Part shown: positions 19,213-28,529 of the stretch, piece after piece
How the letters are laid out: every line of letters starts with the position of its first letter
Numbering within the stretch: position 1 is the stretch's first letter
Source of the DNA: Cytobacillus sp. IB215665
GTDB lineage: Bacteria; Bacillota; Bacilli; Bacillales; SM2101
DNA: 64,000 bases
Reading direction: 5' to 3'
NCBI RefSeq assembly: GCF_033963835.1
Contig: NZ_JAXBME010000005.1
Location: 186,001-250,000, forward strand
The notes under the pieces: generated by a model
Told to the model about the DNA's origin: nothing
Database searches by the model: none
The model's input: the letters and a program-made list of their open reading frames with translations, nothing else
Made by a program: the position numbers and the translations under genes

Positions 19213-19350
19213 GGCTCTTTTCGTAACTTAATAATTATATAGATTTGTATGCTAGACGATGATTTTAGCTGATTGGCGCTTTTTATAATAAAGATACAAC
19301 GAAACGTTGAGATCTGTTATTACACATTCATCAATCAATGCGAAAACAGT
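19213..19350 (+). repeat. Dispersed MITE-like element, copy 3, ending at the sigma factor ribosome site
   Basis: It begins GGCTCTTTTCGTAACTT and ends CAATGCGAAAACAGTC. The right end stops about ten bases before the AAGGAG of the sigma factor gene, so the element forms that gene's leader or promoter region. An ATG inside the element (19338) is in frame with the sigma gene, but the real start lies outside. Confidence 0.65.
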
Positions 19351-19373
19351 CTTACAAAAAGGAGAATAGTTAC

Positions 19374-19940
19374 ATGAAGTCTACTAATAAAAATTTTATA
19401 CGGAGATTACAGCGCCAAAAAGAAGACGCTTTAGAGTTTATTGTTGATAACTATTTGCCATTAATAAAAGGAATCACATATAAAGTTCTTTCTCCACTTA
19501 ACAATGAAGGCATAATAGAGGAATGTACAAACGATACTTTCCTATCAATTTGGAACAATGCTAAAAAATTCTCTGGTGACGAGACTGATTTCAAAAAATG
19601 GATTTCCGCTATTGCTAAATACAAAGCGATAGATTATTACAGAAAAGCAAGTAAGGCTTTTGAATCCACAACTCACGAAATGGATATTACCGAAGGAAAA
19701 TCAGTTGAAGATGAACTGATTATGGCAGAGGATAGAGCAGAGTTATTACAGCTTATCAACGAATTGGAGCCTGTAGATCGTAATATATTTATTATGAAAT
19801 TTTTTCTTGGGTTGAACAATGAAGAAATATCACAAAAAGTGGGATTGACTAAATCATCCGTAGATAATCGAATATATAGAGGCAAAAAGAACCTGTCTAA
19901 ACAAGCTACGAGCCTTCACTTAAGGGGGAATGTCATATGA
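19374..19940 (+). CDS. Sigma-70 family (ECF-like) RNA polymerase sigma factor
   Basis: Alternative sigma factor of 188 residues. Region 2 spans about residues 15-85 (LEFIVDNYLPLIKGIT, CTNDTFLSIWNNAKKF, WISAIAKYKAIDYYRK). Region 4 lies near 120-175 (VDRNIFIMKFFLGLNNEEIS and VGLTKSSVDNRIYRGKKNL). The start is ATG 19374 behind AAAGGAG. An upstream in-frame ATG at 19338 lies in a repeat element and lacks a ribosome site. It overlaps the DUF4179 gene by four bases (ATGA), so its activity is probably held in check by that membrane protein. Confidence 0.9.
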   Translation: MKSTNKNFIRRLQRQKEDALEFIVDNYLPLIKGITYKVLSPLNNEGIIEECTNDTFLSIWNNAKKFSGDETDFKKWISAIAKYKAIDYYRKASKAFESTTHEMDITEGKSVEDELIMAEDRAELLQLINELEPVDRNIFIMKFFLGLNNEEISQKVGLTKSSVDNRIYRGKKNLSKQATSLHLRGNVI

Positions 19941-21046
19941 AAGATATCTATGAATTATTGAATGACTTAGACATGGAAGAAAATGAATTTGAAGAAATGG
20001 AAGTTGATGATTTTGAAAAAAATAAAGTGAAAAAGGCTTTAAAGCAGTCTGTTATAAATAAAAACAAAGCGAGAGGTTGGAAAAGGAATGTTGCACTAGC
20101 TTCAATTATTGCTTGCCTTGCACTTACTACGCTTGGCTTAACGTTTCCAACTCAAGCTGTCGGCATACCTGTGATAGGCGATATCTTTAAGTTTGTAGGT
20201 AAATCAGATATATATGATCAGCACCAAGAATATGCTAGGGAATTGAATATTACCGAGGAGAGTAACGGCATTAAAGTGACAATTAAAGATGCAGTATTTG
20301 ATGGCTATGCAGTATTTTTTACATATTCTATAGAAAGTGAAGAAGATTTAGGTGAAGAGCCTCTGTTGGTTGATTCACTAGATATAAGTAGTCCGAGTGG
20401 TGGCTCAGGAATATCAACTTATGAATATGATACAAGTAAAGACACTTATGAACGTAGGGGGAGTGGTGGAACTAAAAGAATATATGACAATACATATGTC
20501 GGGATGCAAAGCATAGCTTTAGGCGATGAAAACAGTAATGATACAGCAACAGTAGAATGGGAGATTAAAGGTATTAACATCCCAAGTAAACAACAAGAAA
20601 TCAGAGGAGAATGGAAGTTTAATTTTTTTGTAAGTGCACTGAATGGAGAAGTATATGATGCGTATGATAGTGTGAGACAAGATGCGATAACTGTCCATGT
20701 TCATAAATTACTTAGGACACCAACATCTACAGTTATTTATATTCAACAACAATCGACGAAGGAAGTAGATAGATCTAAATGGGATATCATATTTACTGAG
20801 TTAGAAATTGAAGATAACTTAGGGAATCAATATGCTTCGGGTAATAAAGATAACGGTACTGGTACTGATTCGTACAATATGAGCTGGATAAAAACCTTTG
20901 AACAGCTTGATAAAAATGCAACAAAATTATACATTACACCACATGTGTCATTAGTCGATTGGGTACTTAAAGAAGGTGAAGGTTATAAAATTTTAGAGAA
21001 AGAAGAAATCGTGTTAGATGAAATTGTGATTGATTTAAAGAAATAA
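19937..21046 (+). CDS. DUF4179-domain membrane protein, probable anti-sigma factor
   Basis: Protein of 369 residues. An acidic N-terminal cytoplasmic part (NDLDMEENEFEEMEVDD) would bind the sigma factor. One membrane helix follows near 55-75 (VALASIIACLALTTLGLTF). The extracytoplasmic part begins with the DUF4179 signature (AVGIPVIGDIFKFV) and ends in a beta-rich domain. It is translationally coupled to the sigma gene, and GGGGGAATGTCAT precedes the ATG. The inducing signal is unknown. A terminator follows at 21064. Confidence 0.85.
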   Translation: MKDIYELLNDLDMEENEFEEMEVDDFEKNKVKKALKQSVINKNKARGWKRNVALASIIACLALTTLGLTFPTQAVGIPVIGDIFKFVGKSDIYDQHQEYARELNITEESNGIKVTIKDAVFDGYAVFFTYSIESEEDLGEEPLLVDSLDISSPSGGSGISTYEYDTSKDTYERRGSGGTKRIYDNTYVGMQSIALGDENSNDTATVEWEIKGINIPSKQQEIRGEWKFNFFVSALNGEVYDAYDSVRQDAITVHVHKLLRTPTSTVIYIQQQSTKEVDRSKWDIIFTELEIEDNLGNQYASGNKDNGTGTDSYNMSWIKTFEQLDKNATKLYITPHVSLVDWVLKEGEGYKILEKEEIVLDEIVIDLKK

Positions 21047-21063
21047 CATTAAATTTAATTACT

Positions 21064-21100
21064 ACAAAGAGCTCAAAATTTTTTACTTTGAGCTCTTTGT
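21064..21100. terminator. Bidirectional terminator after the DUF4179 gene
   Basis: ACAAAGAGCTCAAA (21064-21077) and TTTGAGCTCTTTGT (21087-21100) form a perfect 14-bp stem. It serves the plus-strand operon and may also serve the minus-strand gene that ends at 21147. Confidence 0.8.
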
Positions 21101-21146
21101 CATTACTTCATGCTATTTAAGCAAATTTAAAAAATGTGTATGTATG

Positions 21147-21401
21147 TTAAGGCGTATTCCAAAAAAACGTCGTAACAATGAGAGGTATAATAATTATAAA
21201 AAATACAATGAATCCGTTACCCACTAAGCCAATTTTTCTAAATAGCCCTTTTTCTGCAAACATTGCCATAAACAAACCGATAACAATAATGAAAATTCCG
21301 AAGTTATATAAATAATCATCTATACCGATTAACATCAATACAAACGTAATAACTCCAATGATGAACGATATGGCTGATAACACACTCAATTTTTTTTTCA
21401 T
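21147..21401 (-). CDS. Small membrane protein, function unknown
   Basis: An 84-residue protein starting MKKKLSVLSA with three hydrophobic helices (AISFIIGVITFVLMLIG, FGIFIIVIGLFMAMFA, GFIVFFIIIIPLIVTTFFW). I start it at ATG 21401 because AAGGAGGAGAG lies just upstream. A GTG or TTG 12 codons earlier would place that ribosome site inside the gene. The layout recalls short YrhC-like or DUF-type membrane proteins of bacilli, but I cannot name it. Confidence 0.6.
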   Translation of the reverse strand: MKKKLSVLSAISFIIGVITFVLMLIGIDDYLYNFGIFIIVIGLFMAMFAEKGLFRKIGLVGNGFIVFFIIIIPLIVTTFFWNTP

Positions 21402-21793
21402 TGCTCTCCTCCTTCCTTGAAAAACGACCTTTCTCAATTTTAACTTGATGTAGGTGGCTGAATAAGGCTCTTTTCGTATTGTTTTTTTCGTTTAGTTGCG
21501 GATGTGTATTCTATGATTTTTATAACCTTTCACTGTTAATATTAGCATATTTTACCATATGTTTTTAGTATTTTTAAAGGAAACTGCACTCTAGTATAAT
21601 TAATGAATAAGAAATCACTTTATTCATCACTTCGGGAGTACATTTATTATTAGAATAATGATTTAAAAAAGGTATGAAGATAAATGGGTTTTACCATAGA
21701 CTCTGCTAATGTACGAATAATGATGTGAAATAACCTAACTTGAATGAAGAGGGTTTTATATGATGACTATCACATATTGAGGGAGTTGGTTTT
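21402..21793. other. Intergenic region with a repeat-end fragment
   Basis: Bases 21466-21480 (GGCTCTTTTCGTATT) are an isolated left end of the dispersed element. The rest is AT-rich and shows no supported gene. GAGGGTTTTATATGATGACTATCACATATTGA at 21747-21780 contains only a very short frame. Confidence 0.35.
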
Positions 21794-22816
21794 ATGAAAG
21801 TTGGAATTATAGGTGGTGGGTTTGGTTTGCGAGTTCAAGCTCCAATCATTCAGGCTCAGGAAGAGATGCATTTAGTCGCTGTTTGTACAATGAAGCGTCA
21901 CCAAATACCAGATGAATTAAATGATGGTTTGAATAGCTTTGTTCATTATCAAGATTGGAGACAGATGCTAGATAATGAAAGCTTAGATCTTCTATTTGTT
22001 AGTTCTATGCCAGTTCACCATTATGAAATGGTAAAATACGCGTTAGAAAGAAGGATTCATGTTGTTTGTGAAAAGCCTTTTACTACGAACAGTCAAGAAT
22101 CTGCTGAACTTATACAACTATCAAAGCAGTATAATAAAAAGGTTATTATTGACTTTGAATGGAGATATTTACCGAGTCGTCAACGAGTAAAGTCTCTTAT
22201 TCAGAACAATGAAATTGGTGAACTATTGCATTTTGAATACCATGTTAGTTACTCACAGTATCAAAACCTTGTTACAAACAAAAGAGGTTGGTTAGGACAG
22301 AAACAACAATATGGAGGCATGTTAGGTGCACTCGGCTCACATATGATCGATTGTTTACGTTGGCTAATAAATGCAGAAGTCGATATAGTTAACGGTTTAG
22401 TACATACTCATGTCCCACATGGGGGTGGAGAGGAAAGAGATGCTGATGATGCTTTCTTCATTCATGGCAAAATGACGAATAACACGACTTTTTCTATTCA
22501 GCTTTTAACTGGGGTTAATCACGGCATAGGTTCTAGCTTGAAAATTTACGGTAATTTAGGGACAGTTACTCTAAAAAATGATGACAATTTATTAATAGAA
22601 AAAATAAATCAACCTATCCAAGAAGTAGTGGTACATGAACAAAAAAACAAATATATAGAACTTTCGGATGTTGCAAGTCGTTACTATCCTGCATTCTTGC
22701 CCTTTTTAGAAAAAGTCTATGAATATCTTACTTTTGAAAAGTTAGATGAGGATTTACCACTTATTGATGATGGGCACAAAAATCAATTAGTCATTGATAG
22801 AGTTTTCGCAACTTGA
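21794..22816 (+). CDS. Gfo/Idh/MocA-family oxidoreductase
   Basis: NAD(P)-dependent sugar or cyclitol dehydrogenase-like protein, 340 residues. The N-terminal Rossmann motif GIIGGGFGLRVQ (a GxGxxG variant) is at residues 4-15. EKPFTTN near 94 is the conserved EKP motif. LGALGSHMIDCLRWL near 182 is the substrate-side motif. It starts at ATG 21794 behind GAGGGAG. It stands alone, so the substrate cannot be inferred. A terminator lies at 22990. Confidence 0.88.
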   Translation: MKVGIIGGGFGLRVQAPIIQAQEEMHLVAVCTMKRHQIPDELNDGLNSFVHYQDWRQMLDNESLDLLFVSSMPVHHYEMVKYALERRIHVVCEKPFTTNSQESAELIQLSKQYNKKVIIDFEWRYLPSRQRVKSLIQNNEIGELLHFEYHVSYSQYQNLVTNKRGWLGQKQQYGGMLGALGSHMIDCLRWLINAEVDIVNGLVHTHVPHGGGEERDADDAFFIHGKMTNNTTFSIQLLTGVNHGIGSSLKIYGNLGTVTLKNDDNLLIEKINQPIQEVVVHEQKNKYIELSDVASRYYPAFLPFLEKVYEYLTFEKLDEDLPLIDDGHKNQLVIDRVFAT

Positions 22817-22989
22817 ACAATCACGACTATATGTTTAGTAGATTACTATGTAGAAACTACCTTATTGATGATTACGCGATAGAAGTAGCAACATTTTATG
22901 AATAAATTCCTTTTATTAAAAAGCAGGGAGTTTTTATTTAACAGCTTTAAATATTAAGTACATCATCATTGCAGTAAAATAAGACAGAT

Positions 22990-23022
22990 GGCACTTTTCT
23001 GTAAAATGGAAAGTGCCTTTTT
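22990..23022 (+). terminator. Rho-independent terminator
   Basis: GGCACTTT (22990-22997) pairs with AAAGTGCC (23010-23017), followed by TTTTTGTTG. It lies about 170 bases after the oxidoreductase gene. Confidence 0.65.
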
Positions 23023-23105
23023 GTTGTTCCAGTTGATGAGAAGAAGGAGTTTATAGTGTACACCTTGGATTGACTGTGAGTATAAATTGGCACTTACCAT
23101 GCTAT

Positions 23106-23618
23106 TTAAATATTTTGAGGGTGAGGTATCTTGGAAGCTCTTAGGAATAAAGCGAGTATATAGCAAGCAAAAGTAACAGAAGAGAAGATAACTCGCAGTG
23201 CATTAGCTTGATTCCATGCATCACGGGTTTGCATCCAATCTTCAGGTACTGCCTTAGGTATCCAGCTTTCTGTTTCATAATTAAGAGGTAGATTCACTTG
23301 GGAAGTGAAAATAATAATACCAAAAATGTATATCAGCCCAGCAGTAACGATTAACCAAAACGAAAAAGACTTATAGTGTCTCAAATTAACTAAAATTGCT
23401 ATAATAGATGCTGCTCCACCACCAAAGAAAAAAATGAAAAACATAAAGTGTCTAACATTTTCGTTAAATAGTGACTGCACAATTGCGTATATTTCACCGT
23501 CTACTTCTAACATGGCTAAATTTACATTAAACGTATAGGTATAGAAAAATCCTGCCATAATTCCAGTGATCAATAAAGCGATGGCCAATGTTCCATTTTC
23601 TACATAGCTAGCCCTCAA
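23106..23618 (-). CDS. DUF1772-type membrane protein
   Basis: A 170-residue protein with four membrane helices, of the DUF1772 (anthrone oxygenase-like) type. Visible parts are GTLAIALLITGIMAGFFYTYTFNV, then NVRHFMFFIFFF, then INxPLN-like VNLPLNYETESW, then a C-terminal helix. I use the TTG at 23618 because GGAGGGG lies five bases before it; the longer frame would contain the ribosome site. It lies downstream of the padR gene, with a perfect palindromic operator in the gap, so it is probably the regulated target. Confidence 0.75.
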   Translation of the reverse strand: MRASYVENGTLAIALLITGIMAGFFYTYTFNVNLAMLEVDGEIYAIVQSLFNENVRHFMFFIFFFGGGAASIIAILVNLRHYKSFSFWLIVTAGLIYIFGIIIFTSQVNLPLNYETESWIPKAVPEDWMQTRDAWNQANALRVIFSSVTFACYILALFLRASKIPHPQNI

Positions 23619-23635
23619 TATAACCCCTCCAAAGT

Positions 23636-23680
23636 TATTCAAATTTGATTAGTTACTTACATTATATTCAAATTTGAATA
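23636..23680 (-). promoter_or_regulatory. Two operator sites between padR and the DUF1772 gene
   Basis: TATTCAAATTTGAATA (23665-23680) is a perfect 16-base palindrome, and TATTCAAATTTGATT (23636-23650) is a near copy. They sit just upstream of the DUF1772 start. A third near copy lies upstream of padR at 24309, which supports binding by the PadR protein. Confidence 0.7.
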
Positions 23681-23718
23681 ATTGTCAATGCTTAAATTCT
23701 GAAGTGGATAGCTATTAA

Positions 23719-24273
23719 TTACTGTTCTAAACGCATAATAAGATCGATATTGTTAACTGCCTCTTGAATCCATTCTTTTTCGGCTTCATATAACCGTTGA
23801 TCATGCAGAATGAAAAAAGAATCGTATGTATACTTGTGACTGTTCGGTTCCAAAGAATTTAAATGTGCTTTCATTGCGTCCAATTTTTCATCGATAATTT
23901 GTAGTGCCATTTGAGCGTATTCATTAATTTCTTCTTCTGTGCGACGAGTGTTTAATTTTAGTGCTAATTTAAAGCCATAAAAGTCAGGAAATAAGCCTAA
24001 AAACGATTCTTTCTGTAGAGTATCAAATTTCTTTTTTCCGTCGTTTGTAACAGTATATATTGTCTTCGTTGGATAGTTTCCCTCTTGCAATTTTTTAACT
24101 TCACTAATAAACCCTTCTTTGTGCAGCTGCTTTATAGCATGATAGATCGAGCCTATTTTGATATCTATCCACTGGTAGAATTTATTTTGATCATATATGT
24201 GTTTAATATCATAACCGCTACCTTTTCCTAACTGCTCTAAAATACCTAATACAATAAACTGTGCTTTATTCAT
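23719..24273 (-). CDS. PadR-family transcriptional regulator
   Basis: A 184-residue regulator. The N-terminal winged helix shows QFIVLGILEQLGKGSGYDIK, IGSIYHAIKQLHKEGFI and YTVTNDGKKKF. The C-terminal half is helical, as in the long (VirF/AphA-like) PadR proteins. AAAGGAG precedes the ATG at 24273. It probably represses itself and the DUF1772 gene through the shared TATTCAAATTTGAATA-type sites. The effector is unknown. Confidence 0.88.
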   Translation of the reverse strand: MNKAQFIVLGILEQLGKGSGYDIKHIYDQNKFYQWIDIKIGSIYHAIKQLHKEGFISEVKKLQEGNYPTKTIYTVTNDGKKKFDTLQKESFLGLFPDFYGFKLALKLNTRRTEEEINEYAQMALQIIDEKLDAMKAHLNSLEPNSHKYTYDSFFILHDQRLYEAEKEWIQEAVNNIDLIMRLEQ

Positions 24274-24308
24274 AAAAATGGCTCCTTTTATTAATAGTTA
24301 AATAAAAA

Positions 24309-24324
24309 TATTCAAATTTAAATA
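24309..24324 (-). promoter_or_regulatory. PadR operator upstream of padR
   Basis: TATTCAAATTTAAATA differs by one base from the palindrome at 23665-23680 and lies 36 bases before the padR start, as expected for autoregulation. Confidence 0.6.
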
Positions 24325-24747
24325 ACTCTAATATATCTTCTAGATATTTTTAAGTCAACTGCCAAAACATTTTATTACTAGTGTGTATAGTTAATCAATG
24401 TTTTTATCGATATTTCTTTTGTAACGCTTAGAAATATAGGGGTTTTGAAACCAAAAAAAGATGATGAAATTTTAAACACTAGTCTTCAAAATGTCTAATT
24501 CATATCCTAAGAGATTATATAAATTTCGTGATTCATGAAAAAGAATATCTAAATATTCTTGTCAGAACTGTGAAATACGTAGAAAAATTACAGTCTCGAA
24601 ATGATGTAAAAAAGAACACAAAAAGTTCGAATTTCGTAAGATTATTAAATGCTATACTGATTTTGAAGGTAATGTATTTGTTTTCCAATAGAGCATTTAT
24701 GTTCAAATCCACCTGGTCGTTGCTGATCAAATAGAGGGGGAAATAGT
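24325..24747. other. Intergenic region before hypB
   Basis: AT-rich. A 68-codon frame on the plus strand (24528-24734) and a 65-codon frame on the minus strand cover the same bases. Neither has a ribosome site or a recognisable sequence, so I call no gene. Confidence 0.3.
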
Positions 24748-25416
24748 ATGGAAACTTATAAAATACTAGAGATTAAAGAAAGCGTTTTCAAAGATAATGA
24801 TCAACAGGCAGTTTTGCTTAGGAGCGATTTAAAAAAAGACAAAACCTTTTTATTAAATTTAATGTCATCACCTGGTTCAGGTAAAACCACTACTGTTGTA
24901 AAAACAATTGAAGCTTTGCAGAATGAAATGAGCATTGGGGTGCTAGAAGCAGATATTGACTCAGATGTCGATGCTCATACTGTTGCACAAACAGGTACAA
25001 AAGTTATCCAATTGCACACAGGTGGAATGTGTCACCTTGATGCTGATATGACCAAACAAGGTTTATCAGGATTAGGAACAGCTGGCATCGACTTCGTTAT
25101 TTTAGAAAATGTAGGTAATTTAGTATGTCCTGCTGAATTTGATACTGGTGCTTCAAAAAATGCCATGATTTTAAGTGTACCAGAAGGAGATGACAAACCT
25201 CTAAAATACCCTTTAATGTTTGAAGTTGCTGACGTCTTATTAATTAATAAAATGGATGCAATCGATATTTTTGATTTTGATGTAGAAGCAGTCAAAGAGC
25301 GTGTACATAAATTAAACCCAAAAATTAAAGTTATTCCGATCTCAGCTAAAACTGGTGAGGGTATAAGTGAGTGGGTAGAATGGATTCGCACTCAAATCAA
25401 AAACTGGAATGAATAA
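24748..25416 (+). CDS. hypB: HypB nickel-insertion GTPase
   Basis: GTPase that delivers nickel to [NiFe]-hydrogenase or other nickel enzymes; 222 residues. The P-loop is SSPGSGKT near 40-47, the switch region is EADIDSDVDAH, and the metal site is formed by MCHLDAD and NLVCPAEFD. The base-recognition motif INKMD is near 166. The N-terminal CxxCxC or His-rich nickel store of some HypBs is absent. AGAGGGGG precedes the ATG at 24748. The next gene follows after 36 bases, and hypA lies further on. No hydrogenase subunit or hypCDEF gene is in the window. Confidence 0.92.
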   Translation: METYKILEIKESVFKDNDQQAVLLRSDLKKDKTFLLNLMSSPGSGKTTTVVKTIEALQNEMSIGVLEADIDSDVDAHTVAQTGTKVIQLHTGGMCHLDADMTKQGLSGLGTAGIDFVILENVGNLVCPAEFDTGASKNAMILSVPEGDDKPLKYPLMFEVADVLLINKMDAIDIFDFDVEAVKERVHKLNPKIKVIPISAKTGEGISEWVEWIRTQIKNWNE

Positions 25417-25452
25417 TACATTGAAGGAAAATACGATGGGGAGTTGAACTTT

Positions 25453-28143
25453 ATGACTAAGGAAAAAGTTCTTGATCTCGCAAATAAGATAAGCCGAACA
25501 AAACGTGGCTCAAAACATGAAGTAAAGCCTGAAGATCCTGAATATCGAATCCTTGAGCCAGTTGTTACCGATGAAATGGCCGAGATCGCACTTTGTCTTG
25601 AGTTAAGGCAACCAAAGACTAAGGTGGAAGTCGCTGCTTTATGTGGTAAGCCCGTAGAGGAAGTAGAAAAAATCCTCTACCAGTTGGCGGATGATGGCGT
25701 TATTAGCTTTTTTTCTGAAGATGGTATAGATTATTTTCAACTCGATCTGTGGGTTCCAGGTGTGATGGAATTCATGGTCGTTAACAAAGAAAATGTCAAA
25801 AAATATCCGCAAATAGCTGAATGTTTTGAAGAGTATTCAAGAAGTAAAGGTGAATTTTTAGCTGGAAATGTTCCCCCAGGTTTAGGAGTCATGAGGGTTA
25901 TTCCTATAGAAAGTGCAATTGATGGTGAAACTAGAAGGGCTTCTTATGAAGAAGTTTCTATGTATCTGAATGATAATGATACTTTTTCAGTTTCTGATTG
26001 TGCTTGCCGAGCAGTCAGAGAAGCGATGGGAGAGGGCTGTGGCCACTTGAAGGAGGATATATGTATTCAGTTGGGTGATGCTGCAGAATTCTACATACGC
26101 ACTGGAAGAGGTAGAGAGATAACTCGTGAAAAAGCTTTTGAAATTATAAAAAAGGCAGAAGATGACGGCCTTATGCATCAGATCGCAAATACAGAAGGTC
26201 CGGGAAAAACTCATGCTATTTGTAACTGTTGTGGATGCGCATGCCTAGCATTGCGTCATGCGAACTATTTTAAAAACCCTGATATAGTTAGGTCAAATTA
26301 TGTATCACAAGTAGATAAAGATAAATGTGTTGCATGTGGAGAATGTGTTGAAAACTGTCCATCAAATGCATTGAAGCTCGGTCAGAAAATTTGTGAACCT
26401 AGTATAGTAGAGAAAAGAGAGCTGCCATATAATACAGAGTGGGGTCCAGATAAATGGAACCCTAATTATCGGCTTAATCGAGAAGTTGTTGTTGATTCAG
26501 GGTCAAGTCCTTGTAAAGCAGATTGTCCAGCTCATATTGGTATTCAAGGTTATATTAAGCTAGCTTCTCAAGGAAGGTATACTGAAGCTCTTGAGCTAAT
26601 CAAGCAAGAAAATCCGTTTCCTGCAGTATGTGGGCGTGTCTGTCCTAGGTATTGTGAATCTGCTTGTACACGAGGTGACATTGATGACCCTATAGCGATA
26701 GATGATATTAAGAAATTTATCGCGGAACAAGATTTAAATAAAGATCGTCGTTATATACCTGAAATAAAACATCGATATGATAAAAAAATTGCAGTCATAG
26801 GTGCAGGACCTTCAGGTCTTTCCTGTGCTTATTATCTAGCAATTGAAGGTTATAAAGTAACAGTGTTTGAAAAACAACAAGCACTTGGTGGCATGCTAAC
26901 TTTTGGAATCCCTTCTTTCAGGCTTGAAAAGAATGTTGTTCAAGCTGAAATTGATATTTTGAAGGACCTAGGTGTTAAGTTTATGACAGGTGTTGAAGTT
27001 GGAAAAGATGTAAGTTTGAAGGAGCTAAGAAGTCAAGGGTTTAATGCATTTTATTTGGGAATCGGCGCTCAAGCTGGTAGAAGGATCGGTATCGAAGGAG
27101 AAGATGCTGAAGGAGTGATGACCGGAGTAGATTTCTTACGCCAAGTCAATATAAATAAAGAAATGAAGTTGGCAGGAAGAGTAGCTGTTATTGGTGGCGG
27201 TAATGTTGCGATTGATGTTGCTCGTACAGCAGCACGCGTTGGTGCATCGCAAGTAGACATGTATTGTTTAGAAAAATGGGGAGAACTACCAGCAATGACG
27301 GAAGAAATTGACGAAGCCTTATTAGAAGGCATTCGTATCAACACATCATGGGGACCTAAACGTATTCTTGTTGATCATGGACGTGTTACAGGTATAGAAT
27401 TCAAAAAGTGTATTTCTGTTTTTGATAAAAATAACAAGTTTGATCCACAGTTTGATGAAAATCAAACGAAAATCGTTGCTGTAAACAATATTCTAATCTC
27501 AGTAGGCCAGGAGATCGACTGGGGTCATTTGATTGCGGACAGCAATATTCAACTACATCCAAACAAAACAATTAAAGCAGACCCTGTAACTTACCAGACA
27601 GATGAAGCAGATGTATTTGCTGGTGGTGATGCATTAACAGGACCTAAATTTGCCATCGATGCGATAGCTATGGGGAAAGAAGGTGCAATTTCCATTCACC
27701 GCTTTGTTCAACCAGGTCAAAGCTTATTGCTTGGCCGTCCAAAGAGAGATTACCGTGCGTTTGATATAGGCAGCCTGGACCTTAAAGGGTACGATCATAT
27801 ACCGAGACAAACAGTAGATCATGTTGATGTGGCTGAATCTAAAAAAACTTTCAAGGATCTTCGTTCAACATTTACTGAAGACCAGGTGAAGAAGGAAACA
27901 GAACGATGTCTAGGATGTGGCGCAACAGTTGTTGATGAGTTTCTATGTGTGGGATGTGGTTCCTGTGTCACCAAATGCAAATTTGACGCAATTTCAATGG
28001 TACGAAAATATGATGCTACGAGTGTTGAATTGCATGAAATAAAACCGACAATAAAGAAATATATGGTGAAACGTAAAGTGAAAGTAGTAACAAATAAGGT
28101 ACCTAAGACCCTAAAAGCTATTTTCTCGAGAGAAAACAGCTAG
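25453..28143 (+). CDS. Large iron-sulfur FAD/NAD(P) oxidoreductase (GltD-like) encoded between hypB and hypA
   Basis: Multidomain cytoplasmic protein of 896 residues. In order: a winged-helix-like segment near 40-105; a Cys-rich domain with DCACRAV and AICNCCGCAC (about 185-270); a 4Fe-4S motif CVACGECVENCPSNAL near 293; a GltD-type N-terminal cluster domain (CKADCPAHI, CGRVCPRYCESAC); an FAD Rossmann motif GAGPSGLSCAYYLA; an NADPH Rossmann motif GGGNVAIDVART; and a C-terminal ferredoxin (CLGCG, CVGCGSCVTKC). I start at ATG 25453, behind GGGGAG, rather than the TTG nine bases earlier. It probably moves electrons between NAD(P)H and an iron-sulfur partner; the substrate is unknown. Confidence 0.85.
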   Translation: MTKEKVLDLANKISRTKRGSKHEVKPEDPEYRILEPVVTDEMAEIALCLELRQPKTKVEVAALCGKPVEEVEKILYQLADDGVISFFSEDGIDYFQLDLWVPGVMEFMVVNKENVKKYPQIAECFEEYSRSKGEFLAGNVPPGLGVMRVIPIESAIDGETRRASYEEVSMYLNDNDTFSVSDCACRAVREAMGEGCGHLKEDICIQLGDAAEFYIRTGRGREITREKAFEIIKKAEDDGLMHQIANTEGPGKTHAICNCCGCACLALRHANYFKNPDIVRSNYVSQVDKDKCVACGECVENCPSNALKLGQKICEPSIVEKRELPYNTEWGPDKWNPNYRLNREVVVDSGSSPCKADCPAHIGIQGYIKLASQGRYTEALELIKQENPFPAVCGRVCPRYCESACTRGDIDDPIAIDDIKKFIAEQDLNKDRRYIPEIKHRYDKKIAVIGAGPSGLSCAYYLAIEGYKVTVFEKQQALGGMLTFGIPSFRLEKNVVQAEIDILKDLGVKFMTGVEVGKDVSLKELRSQGFNAFYLGIGAQAGRRIGIEGEDAEGVMTGVDFLRQVNINKEMKLAGRVAVIGGGNVAIDVARTAARVGASQVDMYCLEKWGELPAMTEEIDEALLEGIRINTSWGPKRILVDHGRVTGIEFKKCISVFDKNNKFDPQFDENQTKIVAVNNILISVGQEIDWGHLIADSNIQLHPNKTIKADPVTYQTDEADVFAGGDALTGPKFAIDAIAMGKEGAISIHRFVQPGQSLLLGRPKRDYRAFDIGSLDLKGYDHIPRQTVDHVDVAESKKTFKDLRSTFTEDQVKKETERCLGCGATVVDEFLCVGCGSCVTKCKFDAISMVRKYDATSVELHEIKPTIKKYMVKRKVKVVTNKVPKTLKAIFSRENS

Positions 28144-28178
28144 ATTTCTATTAGTAAACTGTGTGTGTCTTTACTAAA

Positions 28179-28272
28179 GGCTCTTTTCGTAAACGCTACT
28201 TTGTTGCTGTTTTTCCTAAACTAGCAGATAAAGGTGCCTTTTTATAGAAAAGATGCCAATGCGAAAACAGCT
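28179..28272 (+). repeat. Dispersed MITE-like element, copy 4 (internally deleted)
   Basis: GGCTCTTTTCGTAAAC starts it and AATGCGAAAACAGC ends it, but the about 50 bases that normally follow the core AAAAGATGCC are missing: the core joins directly to the right end. It lies between the oxidoreductase gene and hypA. The remaining bases up to 28529 show only short broken frames, including a hydrophobic stretch near 28449-28512 (AFGTGMGMLVYIAIVGVCSF) that may be gene debris. Confidence 0.65.
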
Positions 28273-28529
28273 TGTGATATAGATGGAAGCGAGATATATT
28301 CTAGGTTAATAAACCATAAAGTTGAGAGCTACAATAAAAGAACAGCTTTAGCACCATCGGTTTCAATCCCTGCTATTCTACTTGTCTAGTGTCTCTTAAT
28401 AAATGGGACCATGCGCATTTTCAAAATAGTATTTAATCGGTAGCTTTTGGAACAGGTATGGGTATGCTAGTTTACATTGCGATTGTAGGTGTTTGCTCTT
28501 TTCTTACTTGAGGAGTAGGGGGAGTTAAG

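Noticed and set aside
24528-24734. 68-codon plus-strand and 65-codon minus-strand frames over the same bases
   Set aside because: Neither has a ribosome site or recognisable protein sequence; both look like chance frames in AT-rich DNA.
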